Origin: Cryptomeria japonica
Lineage: Eukaryota; Streptophyta; Pinopsida; Cupressales; Cupressaceae
DNA length: 64,000 nt
Assembly (NCBI RefSeq): GCF_030272615.1
Contig: NC_081409.1
Coordinates: forward strand, 21,640,260-21,704,259
Direction: 5' to 3'
Shown here: in pieces, positions 45,882 to 57,974 of the stretch
Layout: each line of letters opens with the position of its first letter
Position numbering within the stretch: position 1 is the stretch's first letter
Position numbers and translations under genes: made by a program
Notes under the pieces: generated by a model
Databases searched by the model: none
Told to the model about the DNA's origin: nothing
What the model saw: only the letters and a program-made list of their open reading frames with translations

Positions 45882-48420
45882 ATTACATTCATTATGGAGC
45901 ATATAACTGAATTACCCACATTTTCTATGTATGCTTTAATGCCATAATCATTAATATACAACTCTAAATTGACATTAGAACTTGTTATAAAATTAAATAA
46001 AAAATATTTGAATTAATTTTGATCATTAAAAAAAAATAACACTAAAATAAACACATCATTAATTTAATCAAATCGATAATCAGCTACCAAAATCATTTTA
46101 TATTAATATTGTAGATATTGTAATCCTAAAATTAAAAAAATAATTAATCAAATGTATTAATGTGATTTTCAATTAATTTAGTGGTGGAGGCATGAGAAAC
46201 AAAACATCAACTAGAAATAATTAACCATGAAGTTTGGATGGTCACAATCTTGTGAGAATAAAAATAACACATTACCTCTCCAAATTTTATAATATGTCTG
46301 AAATGAATTAGATATTAACCTATGGGAGATCCAAAATCAAGTAAATTCCTTTTTTAAATGATTAGAATTTACCAATTGTAAAATTCTGTCATTTCTAAGA
46401 GCTCGATGGTTTAATACCACATTTAAAAATATATAAAGATCTTCTCAATGTGACCCAACAACAAAACACATTTAATAAGGATGTCAATTCCCATGGACCA
46501 AAGTCATGGACATGACTAGGATCATTAATGATATTAGGTTTCCACAATGCATAACTATATTTAGTGTAGTTTCTGGGTTCCATTGTGTGACTATGTTCAA
46601 TGTAAAAATTGTCACACAATTGAACCCAAAAACTAGACTAAATAAGACTAGGATCATTTTATAAAAAATAAAAAAATAAAAGAAATTTAGATGTTATAGG
46701 CAAGGGCTTTTTACAACTTGGAAGGGTTGAGAATTCATAAATTAAACTTATATCATATATATTAATAGTTTACACATAAATGAATTGAATTCTAATTAAT
46801 TTGAAAAACTTATAGGTAATAGAAAGATAATATTGAGCATATTCATGTGTATGCAAATCCCTCATTGATAAGATAAATCATGCACTAATTACATTACTAA
46901 TCTTTGTGTGTTTATGGTTTTGTATGCCACATTGGTGGGCATGCACCTATCATAGTGTCTTTTATACTTCCATGAGCACTATGAGGTCACTAGGGGTTAC
47001 ATCACCATTTTATTGCCCATGTTGTGGGTAACGTTATTATTTGTAGATACCATCTCCAACCCATGTGCTTACACAATGCACTATAAACAATCATTAAAAT
47101 ATGGTCACATTGATATATGATTGATTCTTTTATCATTACATGATTAGATGTTTATCTATTTACATGATTATATGCTTCTAGATTACGTTTTAATTTCAAT
47201 TATTTCTTTTCCCTCCTTCAATAGTTCCTTGTTTCCTATGGATCTAATCAATTATTGTAGGCCTATCTTATCATTGGTGTTCCTATATTTACATGTGTGA
47301 ATTTGTAGGTATTTTTGGAGACAAGTAACTTTTGGAGAAAATACACATGTCCATATTTTCATAGGTTTAATTACTTTATATTGACTTTATTGCAGAATGT
47401 ATTGAGTTATCAAAATATTTACTTTATGTACATGTTTGTGAGTGCTACAAACTTTGAGATGCATGACCATTCAAGGAATCACATGCACCTCATAATGGAA
47501 ACAAAATCTAATGCTGAAATTTGTGTACCCATGTTATTTCCTATTTAATTTTGTATTTATTTCGAGGGGAGATCTTTGATACATAGACACATTAACAAAT
47601 GATGTATTTTGTGTGAAGTTAGTCCCTTACACTATATTATTCACTTACCACATTACACATATTTCTATATATCTACTACTTATCTCCTTTCACATGTTCA
47701 CACAATCTTATAAATTTTCTCTATCCACTTCTTTATTGTTTCCATGCTTCCAATTGTTCCTACATAAATGTTATCTAGTATGATTTAATATTCAATTTTT
47801 AATCAGAATCTAATTTGTGATCATAAGATTGTACTTTATCTCACCCAAATTTAAATTTTTATCTTTTTATTTACATAAATCTCAAAATTAGAATACCTTT
47901 TAATTTTTTATTTTTTTCACATTTCAAATACTTTTCAATCAAATAACTTTCAATTTGACAAAATTAAAAAAAAAAATCACTTTTACCTCCTTACAACACC
48001 TTTCTAGCTACCCACCCACATATTTCCTTCTATTATCTATTGATAGCTTCTATTCTTTATAAACTGCTTTAATTCACACTATTCTAGATACTATACTTAT
48101 CATGATCTAAAAAACCTAAACACTATATAAAATTGAATCAAAGCAGAATTTCATCTAACTCCCGTTCTTTGAAATAAGAAAAAACATCATTCTAACTGCT
48201 ATTCTTCCCATGCTTGGTCTAGAAACCATTATATTTATTTGAAGATTAGTTATATTTGAAGATTGGTTGAGTGGCTTTAATAGGTATCTTTGTTACCTGG
48301 TTATTAGGAGATTCCTAAATGACTAGGATGATTGTAGTGAAGAAAGTTTTAAAGATGATCATTTTGTTTTGACATGCGTATCGTTTGTACTTATCACTTC
48401 TTTTTTAAAGTAGACGCAAG
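45882..48420. other. Intergenic, upstream of the UGT gene
   Basis: AT-rich DNA with no recognisable coding domain. The longest frames (46395-46619, 47315-47548) are short and unlike known proteins. A TATA-like CTATATAAAA lies near 48122-48132, about 560 bp before the UGT start codon; this is too far to assign without transcript data. Confidence 0.5.
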
Positions 48421-48690
48421 GCATGAGGGGTAGAATAATAGCATCTCAGACTGCTACTTTGTCAGTGCATTAAATAATTGGATTATGATGCTCATCTGTT
48501 GGATAGAATAGCATTATGAATTGAACTTGTCATGTCAGTGAGAGGGACTTACGATGCATGTTTCTTCCTAATGGTCTTTCATCCTTGGCTGGTTGTTGGC
48601 TTCAACTCATCCATAGCTAGATCAATCTTCTCAGATACCAAGTTCTTCAGTCACAGTTGAAGCTGCTTCTGAAGCCCAGTTCTGATAAAC
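48421..48690 (+). promoter_or_regulatory. Proximal upstream region / 5' UTR of the UGT gene
   Basis: The 270 bp before the UGT start are duplicated, with about 85-90% apparent identity by eye, at 50212-50479 inside the gene's intron. I see no strong TATA box here. The ATG at 48691 is preceded by AAAC (AAACATGGCC), a good plant start context. Confidence 0.5.
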
Positions 48691-49183
48691 ATGGCCATAA
48701 CGAAGAGACCTCATGCTCTAATGTTGGCCTTTCCTACTCAAGGCCATATTAAGCCCATGATACAGTTTGCCAAAATTTTGTGTGCCCGAGGATTCCACAT
48801 CACTTTTGTTAATACTGAAAACATGCATGACAAAATGTTGAAGTCTGGATCGATTCAGTCCATGGGTGGGATTAGTTTCGAAAGTATTCCAGATGGCCTT
48901 CCTCCGCAGCACGGTCGAACCAGCCACCAGATTGACGAGCTCTGTAAATCCCTCACAAATAGTTGCTCCCCACATTTCGAAAAGGTGATAGATAAGTTGA
49001 ATAACTCAGCAGATGTCCCTCCCTTGAGCTGCATTGTCTACAATGGAGTTATGAGTTGGGCTCAAAAATCGGCCAAGAGATTGGGAATTCCTGGAGTATC
49101 ATTCTGGACAGCCAGTACTTGCGGCTTCAATATTTACTTCTCAATACCTCTTCTTGTGGAGAAGGGATATATTCCTCTCAAAG
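48691..49183 (+). CDS. UDP-glycosyltransferase, exon 1 (residues 1-164)
   Basis: N-terminal acceptor-binding half of a family 1 plant UGT, which moves a sugar from a UDP-sugar to a small lipophilic acceptor in the cytosol. The frame opens MAITKRPHALMLAFPTQGHI with the conserved catalytic His at residue 19. FESIPDGLPPQ and GIPGVSFWTASTCGF are typical of UGT85-like enzymes. The exon ends CTCAAAG and the donor GTATGT follows at 49184. This is a phase-1 junction at the GYIPLK position, where many plant UGTs have an intron. The residue equivalent to the catalytic Asp (usually S-D-G in CIVSDGVMS) is Asn118 (CIVYNGVMS). Translation past 49183 would stop soon at 49230. Subfamily and substrate are not known. 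Confidence 0.93.
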
Positions 49184-50211
49184 GTATGTCTCTTCCAATC
49201 CATTTACAAAGGCCTTTGTTTGGAATCTAATAGGAATTCTTTTCTCCCCACTGTATGATATTCTTCTGAAATCCTAGAAAGTAAAGAAAGAATACACTTT
49301 ATAGTGGACTCATCAAATAATATAAAAGCTATTGTTTACAGTTTATATTGTTAAGGCTAGACAAACTTCACAACAGACCGCCATAGTTCAATGCTTTGTT
49401 GGGATTTTGAGATGAATTTACTTTCTATCTATATTATGGATATCCTTATTTATAACTAATCAAAAGAGTCCAATCAAAATCTTTTTTCGTTATTTTATGA
49501 CGACCATCATTCTGATCTGCAATATTTAGTTATTTTGGATTGGTGGGAGGAGGTATGTGGGATAATCGATCTGTAGAAGCGGCCCTGCTCCACAAACCCC
49601 GTGGATAAAAAGCAGTTGATTAAGTGGGAGCAGTTATTGAGAAAGTGGCTATCCAATTCTGATGATGTATTAATCTATAAGTTACTCATACACTATAATT
49701 TATATATTGGTGTGTTCCAAAGACTAGATAGCCATTTCCGAAGGCTGCATCCATTGTAGCGTAGAGCCTTCTGAGTTTGTTTTGGAAGGATTTTTTTTAA
49801 ACTACTTTTCTGGTTTGTTTTGGAATGATTCTCTTTGGAGCAGTATAATTGTTGAATCTATTTTGCAAGAATTTTCTATTGGGTAAGTCCCTCGATTCAA
49901 ATTTTTTTGAGCTTGATTGCTTGATTGTTGTAAAGATAAGGAGGTTTGGAGCTTGCGAACAGAGAATTTCAACTGGAATAATTAAATGTATAGTAATGTT
50001 ACATAGGACATGAAATTGAATTGTGTGATTTTCTGTTAAAATTTGTAAAGCTGAAGCGTTTCCACTTTAAATTTTAGGTAAAAAGAAAAAGATAATTTGG
50101 AATTTTCTCATATAGGTTGTGAATAATTATTATGTCAATACTTTAAAGCATAGTTAATTTTATTTTATTACTCTCCCAGAAAGGGCAGAGTTAGTTTTGT
50201 TTTGTAATATC

Positions 50212-50539
50212 GCATGTGGGTACAATAATAGTATCTGAGACTGCTACTTTATCACAACACTAAATATTTGGATTATGCTGCTCATATGTTGGGTACAATA
50301 GCATAAGAATTGAACTTGTCATATCAGTGAGAGGGACTGACGATGCATCTTTCTTCCTAATGGTCTTCATCCTTGGCTTGTTGTTGACTTTGATTCATCC
50401 ATAATTAGATCAATCTTCTCAGACACAAAGTTCTTCTGTCACAATTTAGGCCTTTTTCTGATGTTGAGTTCTGATAAATATGGCCATAATGAAGAGACCT
50501 CATGCTCTAATGTTGGCCTTTCCTACTCAGGGCCATATT
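50212..50539 (+). pseudogene. Truncated duplicate of the UGT upstream region and first 60 bases of exon 1
   Basis: Aligns with 48421-48750. The start codon is at 50480 and the frame reads MAIMKRPHALMLAFPTQGHI, then departs from homology after GGCCATATT into about 30 unrelated codons before a stop. Downstream, 50750-50870 again matches intron sequence at about 49780-49933. The duplicated unit was therefore larger and lost roughly 0.85 kb, including most of exon 1. Confidence 0.85.
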
Positions 50540-51315
50540 TCCTATTCCTTTCATTTAACACCATACACAATCCTCGTTCACTATAATTATTCAGATCTAA
50601 ATCCTGAATTTGTTCAGACACAGACTCCTCGTTTTTAGAGGCAAAGCTGTCTAAAAGTAGAGAGAAGCCCACGAGAGTTGTAGGAACTTTGGGTGCTTAC
50701 TTTTTAAGGTTTGCCAGTAAATAGTCGTTATCATTGTAAGGATATCTTCTTGAACATCTTTTGCAGTTTCTTTTGGAATGATTTTTCGTTTGGACGAGTA
50801 TAATTTTTGAATCTGTTTTGCAAGTCCCTCGATTCAACTTTTTTATGAGCTTGATTGTTAAATTGTGGCTTGGTTTTGGGTTGAAATTTGAATTTTAAAA
50901 TTACGGGTCAAAAGTATGTAATGGAATTAAATGCACTAAAACTTCACACACAAAGACACACCTAGCTCATGTGGAGTGGATGAGATGGCAGCTCATTGTT
51001 GTGGATGTGGAAGGATATGGTTGAGTAGGGGTGCATTCTTAGAATTTTTCTTTGGTTGGAAGTAATAAGCATTCTGGAAGTAATAAGCATTAATGAGAGA
51101 AGTTCTAACAGTGTATTTCAGCATCTGCAATGTTTTTTTAAGGGAAGGTACTGGAAATAAGTCACATTCAAATTGATGATGGGCTAGTCAAATAAGGGTC
51201 AATAGTTAAGGTCTTAGATTCAAGTTCAGGTTGATCATTATCACAAGAAACATTGATCAATGCAACAAATAAAATAGTAATAATTCTATCGTCCAGACAA
51301 TCACCTTTTAATAGT

Positions 51316-51546
51316 AGATCAATTAAATATTTAATATCAATTAACATTTATCTATAGTCTTAAATACTCTATCATCAAGAAAGTAAGGAAAATACAGTAT
51401 TTAGTTATCTTAAGATGTATAATTTATACTAGATCAATTAAATATTTAATATCAATTAACATTCATCTATAATCTTAAATACTCTATCATCAAGAAAGTA
51501 AGGAAAATATACAGTATTTAGTTATCTTAAGAAGTATAATTTATAC
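51316..51546 (+). repeat. Two-copy tandem repeat, 115-116 bp unit
   Basis: AGATCAATTAAATATT starts at 51316 and again at 51431. The copies differ by a few substitutions and a 2-base insertion. Non-coding, within the UGT intron. Confidence 0.88.
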
Positions 51547-52439
51547 GTTTTCACAGATAGGTAATTCCTTTCACGTCTAGGAATTCTTTCGGTGTTTTTA
51601 TTTTTATTTTTTTCTGTGGTTGAGTTGTTGGTTGTTTAACTATTTGTAGCTCTTTATACTTAGGGTTTTGAGGTACCTTCAAAACCCATTTTTTCCTTAA
51701 TAAGAAATAAAAGAAAAAATTACAACTTGTTTTTCTAATGTAGATATCTAACAATTATTCAAATCTAAGATCAAGGTTATGCATTTACCTTCAAAAATTA
51801 AATTCATAATCAAATGATATTGAAGCCAATTATGGTATATTAATTAAAAGATAGTCCTTTATCTTTTATTTTGAGTTTGATAGTCATTTACATGTCAAAA
51901 TATTAATATTTAATAAAAAGATATCTATACTAGTTTTATTTTATTTTATTTGGCTATTGAACTCAAAAACCAATTGTGAAGGCTCGTTACCAACAACTCT
52001 GCTCCTCAATATTTAACAAATATTTATTTTAATGAACAAACTCAACTACAACTATGCTAGTCATAATTGTGCCTCTAGTATTAATAAAACTTGGGGTCAA
52101 GGGCAATCCCAACAAACATTATTTAGCCCATCTTTAAATTGTTTCCATAATTAATCTATCAACTAGACAACAAATAATCTTATTACAATACTAAAAAGGC
52201 AGGTAATCAATACTTCACTACACTACAAGATGCTTGTTAAACTAATATAGATATCTAAAATACATTTATCTAGAACATGATTATGTATATTAATTTTTAA
52301 TTATTTTATTTAATTAAGAGTTTTTTACTTTAAAATTATTTAAATTTTATTTTAAAATTAATTTAATTTAATTTAATTAAATTAAGAGTTGTTAATTTTT
52401 TTTAGAATCATCAAAGTCTTATGCAATATGTTTGGAAAA

Positions 52440-53060
52440 ATATTTTGGATTCCTTAAAATAAACCTTGTTGTCTAGGTATTCTTTGGATGGTGACTATAG
52501 TCTATGTTGTTTTTAAAACCAGAAACAACTCGATATAGAACATTTGATTGGATCTAGGCATAAATCATCCAATAAGGTTAGTAGAGTTGGTAAATGGTGT
52601 CTCACTCTTTTGAGTTTATTCAAATTTAGTATTGATAATTCTTCTCATTGTAACCTAGGGGTTACATGGATAGGTGGAGTTGAAGGAGACACTATTAGCT
52701 CACTTATTTTTTCTATTGCTATAATGATGGTGTTAACAATCAAATGGATGCTTGACATCTCCTTGTAGAACTTGAGAAAGCTTGTTAACTAGGTTTGAAT
52801 ACAATTATTTATTAGATTTATTCTATTATATTGGCTGCCTTTCTAAATAATGATATATTTTAACATTCTTCTTGGAAGTTGGCTTCTTATGTTGATTAAA
52901 TTCTATGTCTTTCATGGAACTTTAAATTTGTCTCCTTTGTTCATTTTCCTTGTGAATGGTATGTTGTTGCAGATGGCTCTACTAAATGAGCCTTTGATCT
53001 TAATTGTACATGGAAGGTCTTAGATTGGGCATCCTTTTGTTGTATTCAATCTTCATAATT
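52440..53060 (+). pseudogene. LINE-type RNase H domain relic
   Basis: The 52544-52768 frame reads HKSSNKVSRVGKW then FKFSIDNSSHCNLGVTWIGG, matching the 'F-x-DG(A/S)S-x-G-N-P-G' start of the RNase H domain at the end of plant LINE polyproteins, with Asn for Gly. About 200 bp later a second piece reads HFPCEWYVVADGSTKWAFD, like the final R-E-x-N-x-x-A-D-x-L-A-K segment. The region between is full of stops. No LINE endonuclease or RT is nearby, consistent with a 5'-truncated old insertion. Confidence 0.5.
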
Positions 53061-54422
53061 TCTTCAATTTTTCATAACAATGTGGTTTAATATAATTGAT
53101 ATGTGTTATATTAGATTTAAAATTGATAATGATTTTTAACATTAGATAATTTATGGTAAACCTCATTGCATCTTGACTCTTTAAACTTGTCGGTAAATAG
53201 GTTTGTCACTGCGACTGTTTATCTGAAACTGACCCTCTTTGCCCAAAGAGTAGTGACAAACGTTCCAACAGTTGAAGAGATTGTAGTAAAACCACAATCT
53301 TCCTCTGTGCTTGAGAGGGGCAACTACCTCGTATGATGGGGGTATTTGAGATTTTTGTGTACTTTTAACCTGAAAGTACAAAAAGGAGAAAACATAAAAT
53401 TAAGGAAAGATGACTCACAGAACCCCAACAGTAGACATACAAAAACCAATTGAGATTCCACAACTAATAATGATTACAAAAGGGGTTTATTACCAAATAG
53501 GTTGAAACATGCAATGATGATGAAAGAAGTATAACAAACCTCAACATATGAAGAGATGAGTTGTACTGTCACATGCAAGTCAAGATACCAAGAAATGATG
53601 TGATTCATCAATTACATAAGTTTTGGAATGGAGAATAAATAGATTCCACTAATACACAAAAAAATTATCAATTAAACATACAAGAAAGAGATAAACATAA
53701 CACATAAAAACATCCGATACATATGAAACAAATGCATTCTTTGTTATTCTTTTGAAAATATACAAGTCCAAAAGCTTTGAGTACCAAATGTGAAAACCAA
53801 AAAGTTCTTTAAAGTTTCTCTACAAAATTTTGCAGAGTTTCCCCTCTGTAAAAGTTCCCCCTACAAATGAAAAAGCCTCATATTTATAGGCTTACATTGA
53901 TAACCAACCCATAACCACTTCGTATAACTACCTGGGATAACCACCCAAGTCAACACTTAGAATAGCTACCTTTTAGAAATGAGTTAGAAACAAGTGAGGA
54001 TGACTAACTTTACAAGAACTATGTTCAAATTCTAACTTTAATTACATGAGTGACACAAGTCACTTTTACAAAAAGGTAATTTTAAACTCGCGTCTTTGGA
54101 AAAAGACCAAGTTGTTAATCTTGTTGAGGTAGTTCCTAATCTTCACTTGCTTCATCTCTAATACCTTTGAAAATCCTTTTGACATTAAAAATTGTTTGTC
54201 TTTGTTTGCTTAATCTGCACTTGTAACTATACCACCACCTTGATCATTGATATAGAGTGATCATTCACTAATAACATTTCTTCAAATATGCACATTTCAA
54301 TTACAAGATGATTGATCACCTTTACATGTATTTCTATCACTTCCATTCTCAAGGACATTTGTACGCCCATCAAACCAATACACCTTTTGACATGCATTCT
54401 CTAATATTTAGAGAATGAAATG

Positions 54423-55690
54423 TTAGCAACCCAAGAGAGTGCAAGAAATGAGCATAATGACACTAAATTCCAAGCAAAGACTAGTCTGGTAGTGCTCTTC
54501 TATAATCACCATTATATGAGATGACACACATCGAGGCATGTTATCTAATGGTTCATGTGTTATATCTATACTTCCACAATTTGCATGCAAGTACATGATT
54601 TCCATAGTTTGAATTTGCAATTATCCATTATCATTTGATGAATGTCTATACCCTATTTGCAAAACATCTATTTTGGCACAGTGGGGAATTAGCTCTGCAT
54701 TTGCCAATTGAATTTACTTGAAAGTATTTTTTTTTAATTCTCCTCAAAAGTCGAGCATGTGCATTTCCTGCAATCTTTGTGTCATGTGTCATGAGATGGC
54801 GCCACCTTTGAGCACTCTGTCAAACAATTTGTTTGCATTGTCAAAGCTTCCACAATTTGCATTTCATGTGGCATTTTGTCAAACAATTCATGTGCATTGT
54901 CTATGTTTACATATCTACATTTCTTCGAACACTTCACGTGTATTGTCTATGCTTCCACGACCTGCATTTCTTCAATCATGGCATTTCGTGAGATGACATC
55001 AATTTGAGGCATTTATCAACCAATTTACTTGCCTGTCAAAGCTTCCACCTTTCTCATGTATGTCTACAAGAGTGTTTGCAACTACACCATCAGATAAAAA
55101 CCCATTTTTTATCAATATTTTGATGGATGCCAATACTCTGCTATAAAGCTTCTATTTTATCGGGTATGGGAGATCGATGATGAAGGTTGTGCAATTTTGA
55201 ATTGAAACCAATCAATCGTATTTGCATTTTCTTGAAAGTTCCTAAAGTCCTTTCAAAATCTCTATTTTGAGCATCTCTTGCAAACATATCAGGCCACAAG
55301 ACTATATTCCTTTTGAGGTAAGCACTTTCATATTGGTATGGGCGAGAGAGGCAATGTTTGTACAACTCAGCTTGATGCCTGCTAATTGCATTTGGTAAAA
55401 CAATTCAAATGCCTTATCAGTGGTTCCACATTAACATGTATGTCACCTGAACACTTTCAATTATATTTTCAAACCAAAATTCTCCCACAAGGACAAGGAG
55501 GATGGATGCAAAGGTTATTGGAATTCATTTCAATGCGTACCGGTTGCATATATTTGAAAGTATTTGAAGCCCTTTCAACATGTCCATTTAATGCATGTCC
55601 ATTTAATGCATATCAGTTACGCATCCCGTGAGATGAAATCTCTTGAGACGTTTTGACAATCAGGTCTTCAGCCGTTTACACTAGATTGCA
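54423..55690 (-). pseudogene. Decayed PPR (pentatricopeptide repeat) gene, antisense in the UGT intron
   Basis: Several frames on the minus strand show PPR spacing and signatures: YALNGHVERASNTFKYMQ (near 55550), DFERTLGTFKKMQ (55141-55365 frame), a GIHQNIDKKW segment, and HANCGSIDITHEPLDNMP (54423-54620 frame). These match the Y-A-(K/Q)-x-G-x-(I/V)-x-x-A-x-x-L-F-x-x-M-P pattern of plant organelle PPR proteins. Stops and frameshifts are frequent, so it is a relic. PPR proteins normally bind organelle RNAs; this one cannot be translated. Confidence 0.68.
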
Positions 55691-55808
55691 TCTCTTTTGA
55701 AAACCCTGTCAAACAACTCATGAGCCTTTGCTATCACCACTTCCCTTCATTTACCACTCTTTGTATAGGCTTAGATCCCTTGAGCATCTTTTATTCATCT
55801 TGTGAAAA

Positions 55809-55980
55809 AGGTTAGAGATGCTCCAAAATGGAGCATTGTAACTCATAAAGCAGACCCACACAAGGTTAGAAAATAAGGTTCAAGACGCTCCATTTTGGAG
55901 CAATCCCAACCTTTTCTTTTTGAGGTTATAAATTTGGGTTAGGAATGCTCGAAAATAGAGCATTCTAACCTTAATCTCTC
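55809..55980. repeat. Three TGCTCC-type hairpin units
   Basis: Near-perfect palindromes GATGCTCCAAAATGGAGCAT (55815-55834), GACGCTCCATTTTGGAGCAA (about 55884-55903) and AATGCTCGAAAATAGAGCAT (about 55943-55962) are spaced 60-70 bp apart. Each is accompanied by GGTTAG or CTAACC-type sequence. Confidence 0.7.
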
Positions 55981-57060
55981 AAAGGTTATGATTTTGACTT
56001 TTAGGAGCCGTTGACCACGAAGTGGGAGAAAGGGGAAATGGAAATAATGGTATTTTAAAATAAATTTTCCCCTGAAATGATCACAATATTGAAACCAATT
56101 TAAAATATTAAACTATTTTTAAAAAATAATTTAAATATTTCCCATTAAAATTTAATACCCAAATTTAGGAAAAACGACCATAACTTTTAAATGGTAAGGA
56201 GTTAGGCTCTGAAATTTGAAACACATGTTGATAGTAGGGAAATGAGAAAATACAATCATTTATTCCTCATTAAAATACCTAGGATGAGGGATTTTAATTA
56301 TTTTTGAGCAAGAAACATCAAAATTTGAAAGTTTAAAATATGGCAAACAGTGAGTTGGGTTCAGGCAAAAATTAGTCATATGACACAAAATGATGCTTAG
56401 GACGTGTTCATAAAGTGATTTTCCTCAATTCTTTATAATTTTCAAAATTTATCCATTTTCCACATTTTGATGACAACAACATTAGATCACATGCTCACTC
56501 ATTACGCATAGACACATTTGGGCCTTCATTCAACATTGGGACCAATTAGAAATTAAAATTTTGGGTATGTCAAATATGATGCAACAAAACTTTAATGACA
56601 ACTATGATTGCTTAAAAATCTCTTTGATTAATATAGAACTAACATGACACATAAAATTACAACTATTAATCTTATTTTTCTTTCCTACTACATTCTTTAA
56701 TAGATTGGAACTGTTAATCTTATTTATTTTAAGAGATTGTAACTCTTAAGTTTATTTTCTTTCACTCAAAATCTTTCCCTCTATTTGAAAACTATTGAAA
56801 ACGATTATTACTAATTGACTCAAATAGGTTTTGAGGTGCGTCTCTTTTACTGAATCTTATTTATAAGAAAACGGATTAAAAAAACAGTCATGTCTATTAT
56901 AATCTTTTGCAAATAAAACAAAAGAGATAAAAAAAAATACTAATACCTAATAAAACTATGCAACTGTTACATTTGTAACGTAATAAAACTATGCAATTCT
57001 ACATTTGATTTGTTTCAATCCATGTAACTAACAAAAGCAAAACTGCCGTTTGTGGGGCAG

Positions 57061-57974
57061 ATAAAAGCTACCTCACGAATGGATATCTGGAAGAAGAGAT
57101 CAGTTGCATTCCTGGGATGCCCACATTGCGTATGAAAGATGTGCCAAGCTTCCTCTATGACGCTACTAATTACATGCTTGAGTTTCTAGAAACCCAATGC
57201 CAGTTAGCTCTTTCAGCAGATTTCATGGTGTTTAATACATTTGATGAGCTAGAGGGCCCAATAATAGAAACACTTCGGCCAAGGATTCCTGCGTACAGCA
57301 TAGGTCCTCTTTTACTTTCTGCAGCAGAAGAAACAGATGGATTATCTGCAAGTATATTGACTGAAGAAACAAGCTGTGTCAAATGGCTCGATAGTCAAGA
57401 CCCTCATTCGGTTATTTATGTGTGCTTTGGAACCATGGCAGTTATCTCTGAAAGGGAGCTTGTAGAGTTTGCATGGGGTCTAGAGGCCAGCATGCAACCA
57501 TTTCTTTGGGCCATTCGTGCAGATCTTGTTAGTGGAACATCTGCAGTGTTGCCTGTTGAGTTAATGGAGAAAGTGAAGGGAAGAGGGTTTTTTGTAAGCT
57601 GGGCACCTCAGATAGAAGTGCTCTCACATCCTTCTGTGGGAGGTTTCTTAACTCACAATGGATGGAACTCCACATTAGAAAGCATTTGTGCAGGTGTACC
57701 CATGATTTGTTGGCCATTCTATGCAGAACAACAACTCAATAGGACTTATGTTAGCCAGATTTGGAAAATTGGGATTTCAATGAATGATTATGTGACAAGA
57801 GGAGAGGTGGAAGAAATGGTGAGGAAACTGATGAAAGGGAAGGAAGGGGAAGAAATGAGGAGGAGGAGTGCTGAGTTGAGAGATTCTTCCATTAAAGCTG
57901 TCAAGAAAGGAGGATCTTCTTACAATAATTTGGAGAAGATTTTAGAGGTGATGGAGGGAAGAAACGAGTTATGA
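57061..57974 (+). CDS. UDP-glycosyltransferase, exon 2 (residues 165-468)
   Basis: Follows the acceptor GGGCAG at 57060. Joining the last base of exon 1 to ATAAAAGC restores Asp165 and an LKDKSYLTNGYLEEE sequence typical of UGTs, so the splice is well supported. The exon carries MKDVPSFL, a conserved acceptor-loop region, then VFNTFDELE and KWLDSQDPHSVIYVCFGT. The complete 44-residue donor-sugar (PSPG) box runs from Trp345 to Gln388 with WAPQ, HNGWNS and AEQQ. Trp at box position 22 and Gln at position 44 favour UDP-glucose. The stop is at 57972-57974. The whole protein of 468 aa has normal family length with no internal lesion. The domain set resembles UGT85; function is inferred from family only. 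Confidence 0.95.

Larger units (their letters stand above)
49184..57060 (+). other. UGT intron, 7,877 bp
   Basis: Bounded by GTATGT and GGGCAG. It holds a truncated self-duplication (50212-50539), a 115-bp tandem repeat (51316-51546), a LINE RNase H relic (about 52440-53060), an antisense PPR relic (54423-55690) and hairpin repeats (55809-55980). The rest is AT-rich sequence with no feature seen. Long introns of this kind are common in conifers. Confidence 0.9.

Noticed and set aside
46395-47548. Small open frames upstream of the UGT gene (46395-46619 minus, 47315-47548 plus).
   Set aside because: Under 80 codons, no recognisable domain, composition of AT-rich non-coding DNA, no homology evident elsewhere in the window.
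48118-48135. TATA-like sequence CTATATAAAA as the UGT promoter.
   Set aside because: It lies about 560 bp upstream of the start codon and outside the duplicated promoter block; in AT-rich DNA such a match is expected by chance.
49184-49230. The open frame continuing past exon 1 to 49230, giving a short 179-aa protein.
   Set aside because: The GTATGT donor and the exact restoration of the UGT sequence at 57061 show that this is read-through into the intron.
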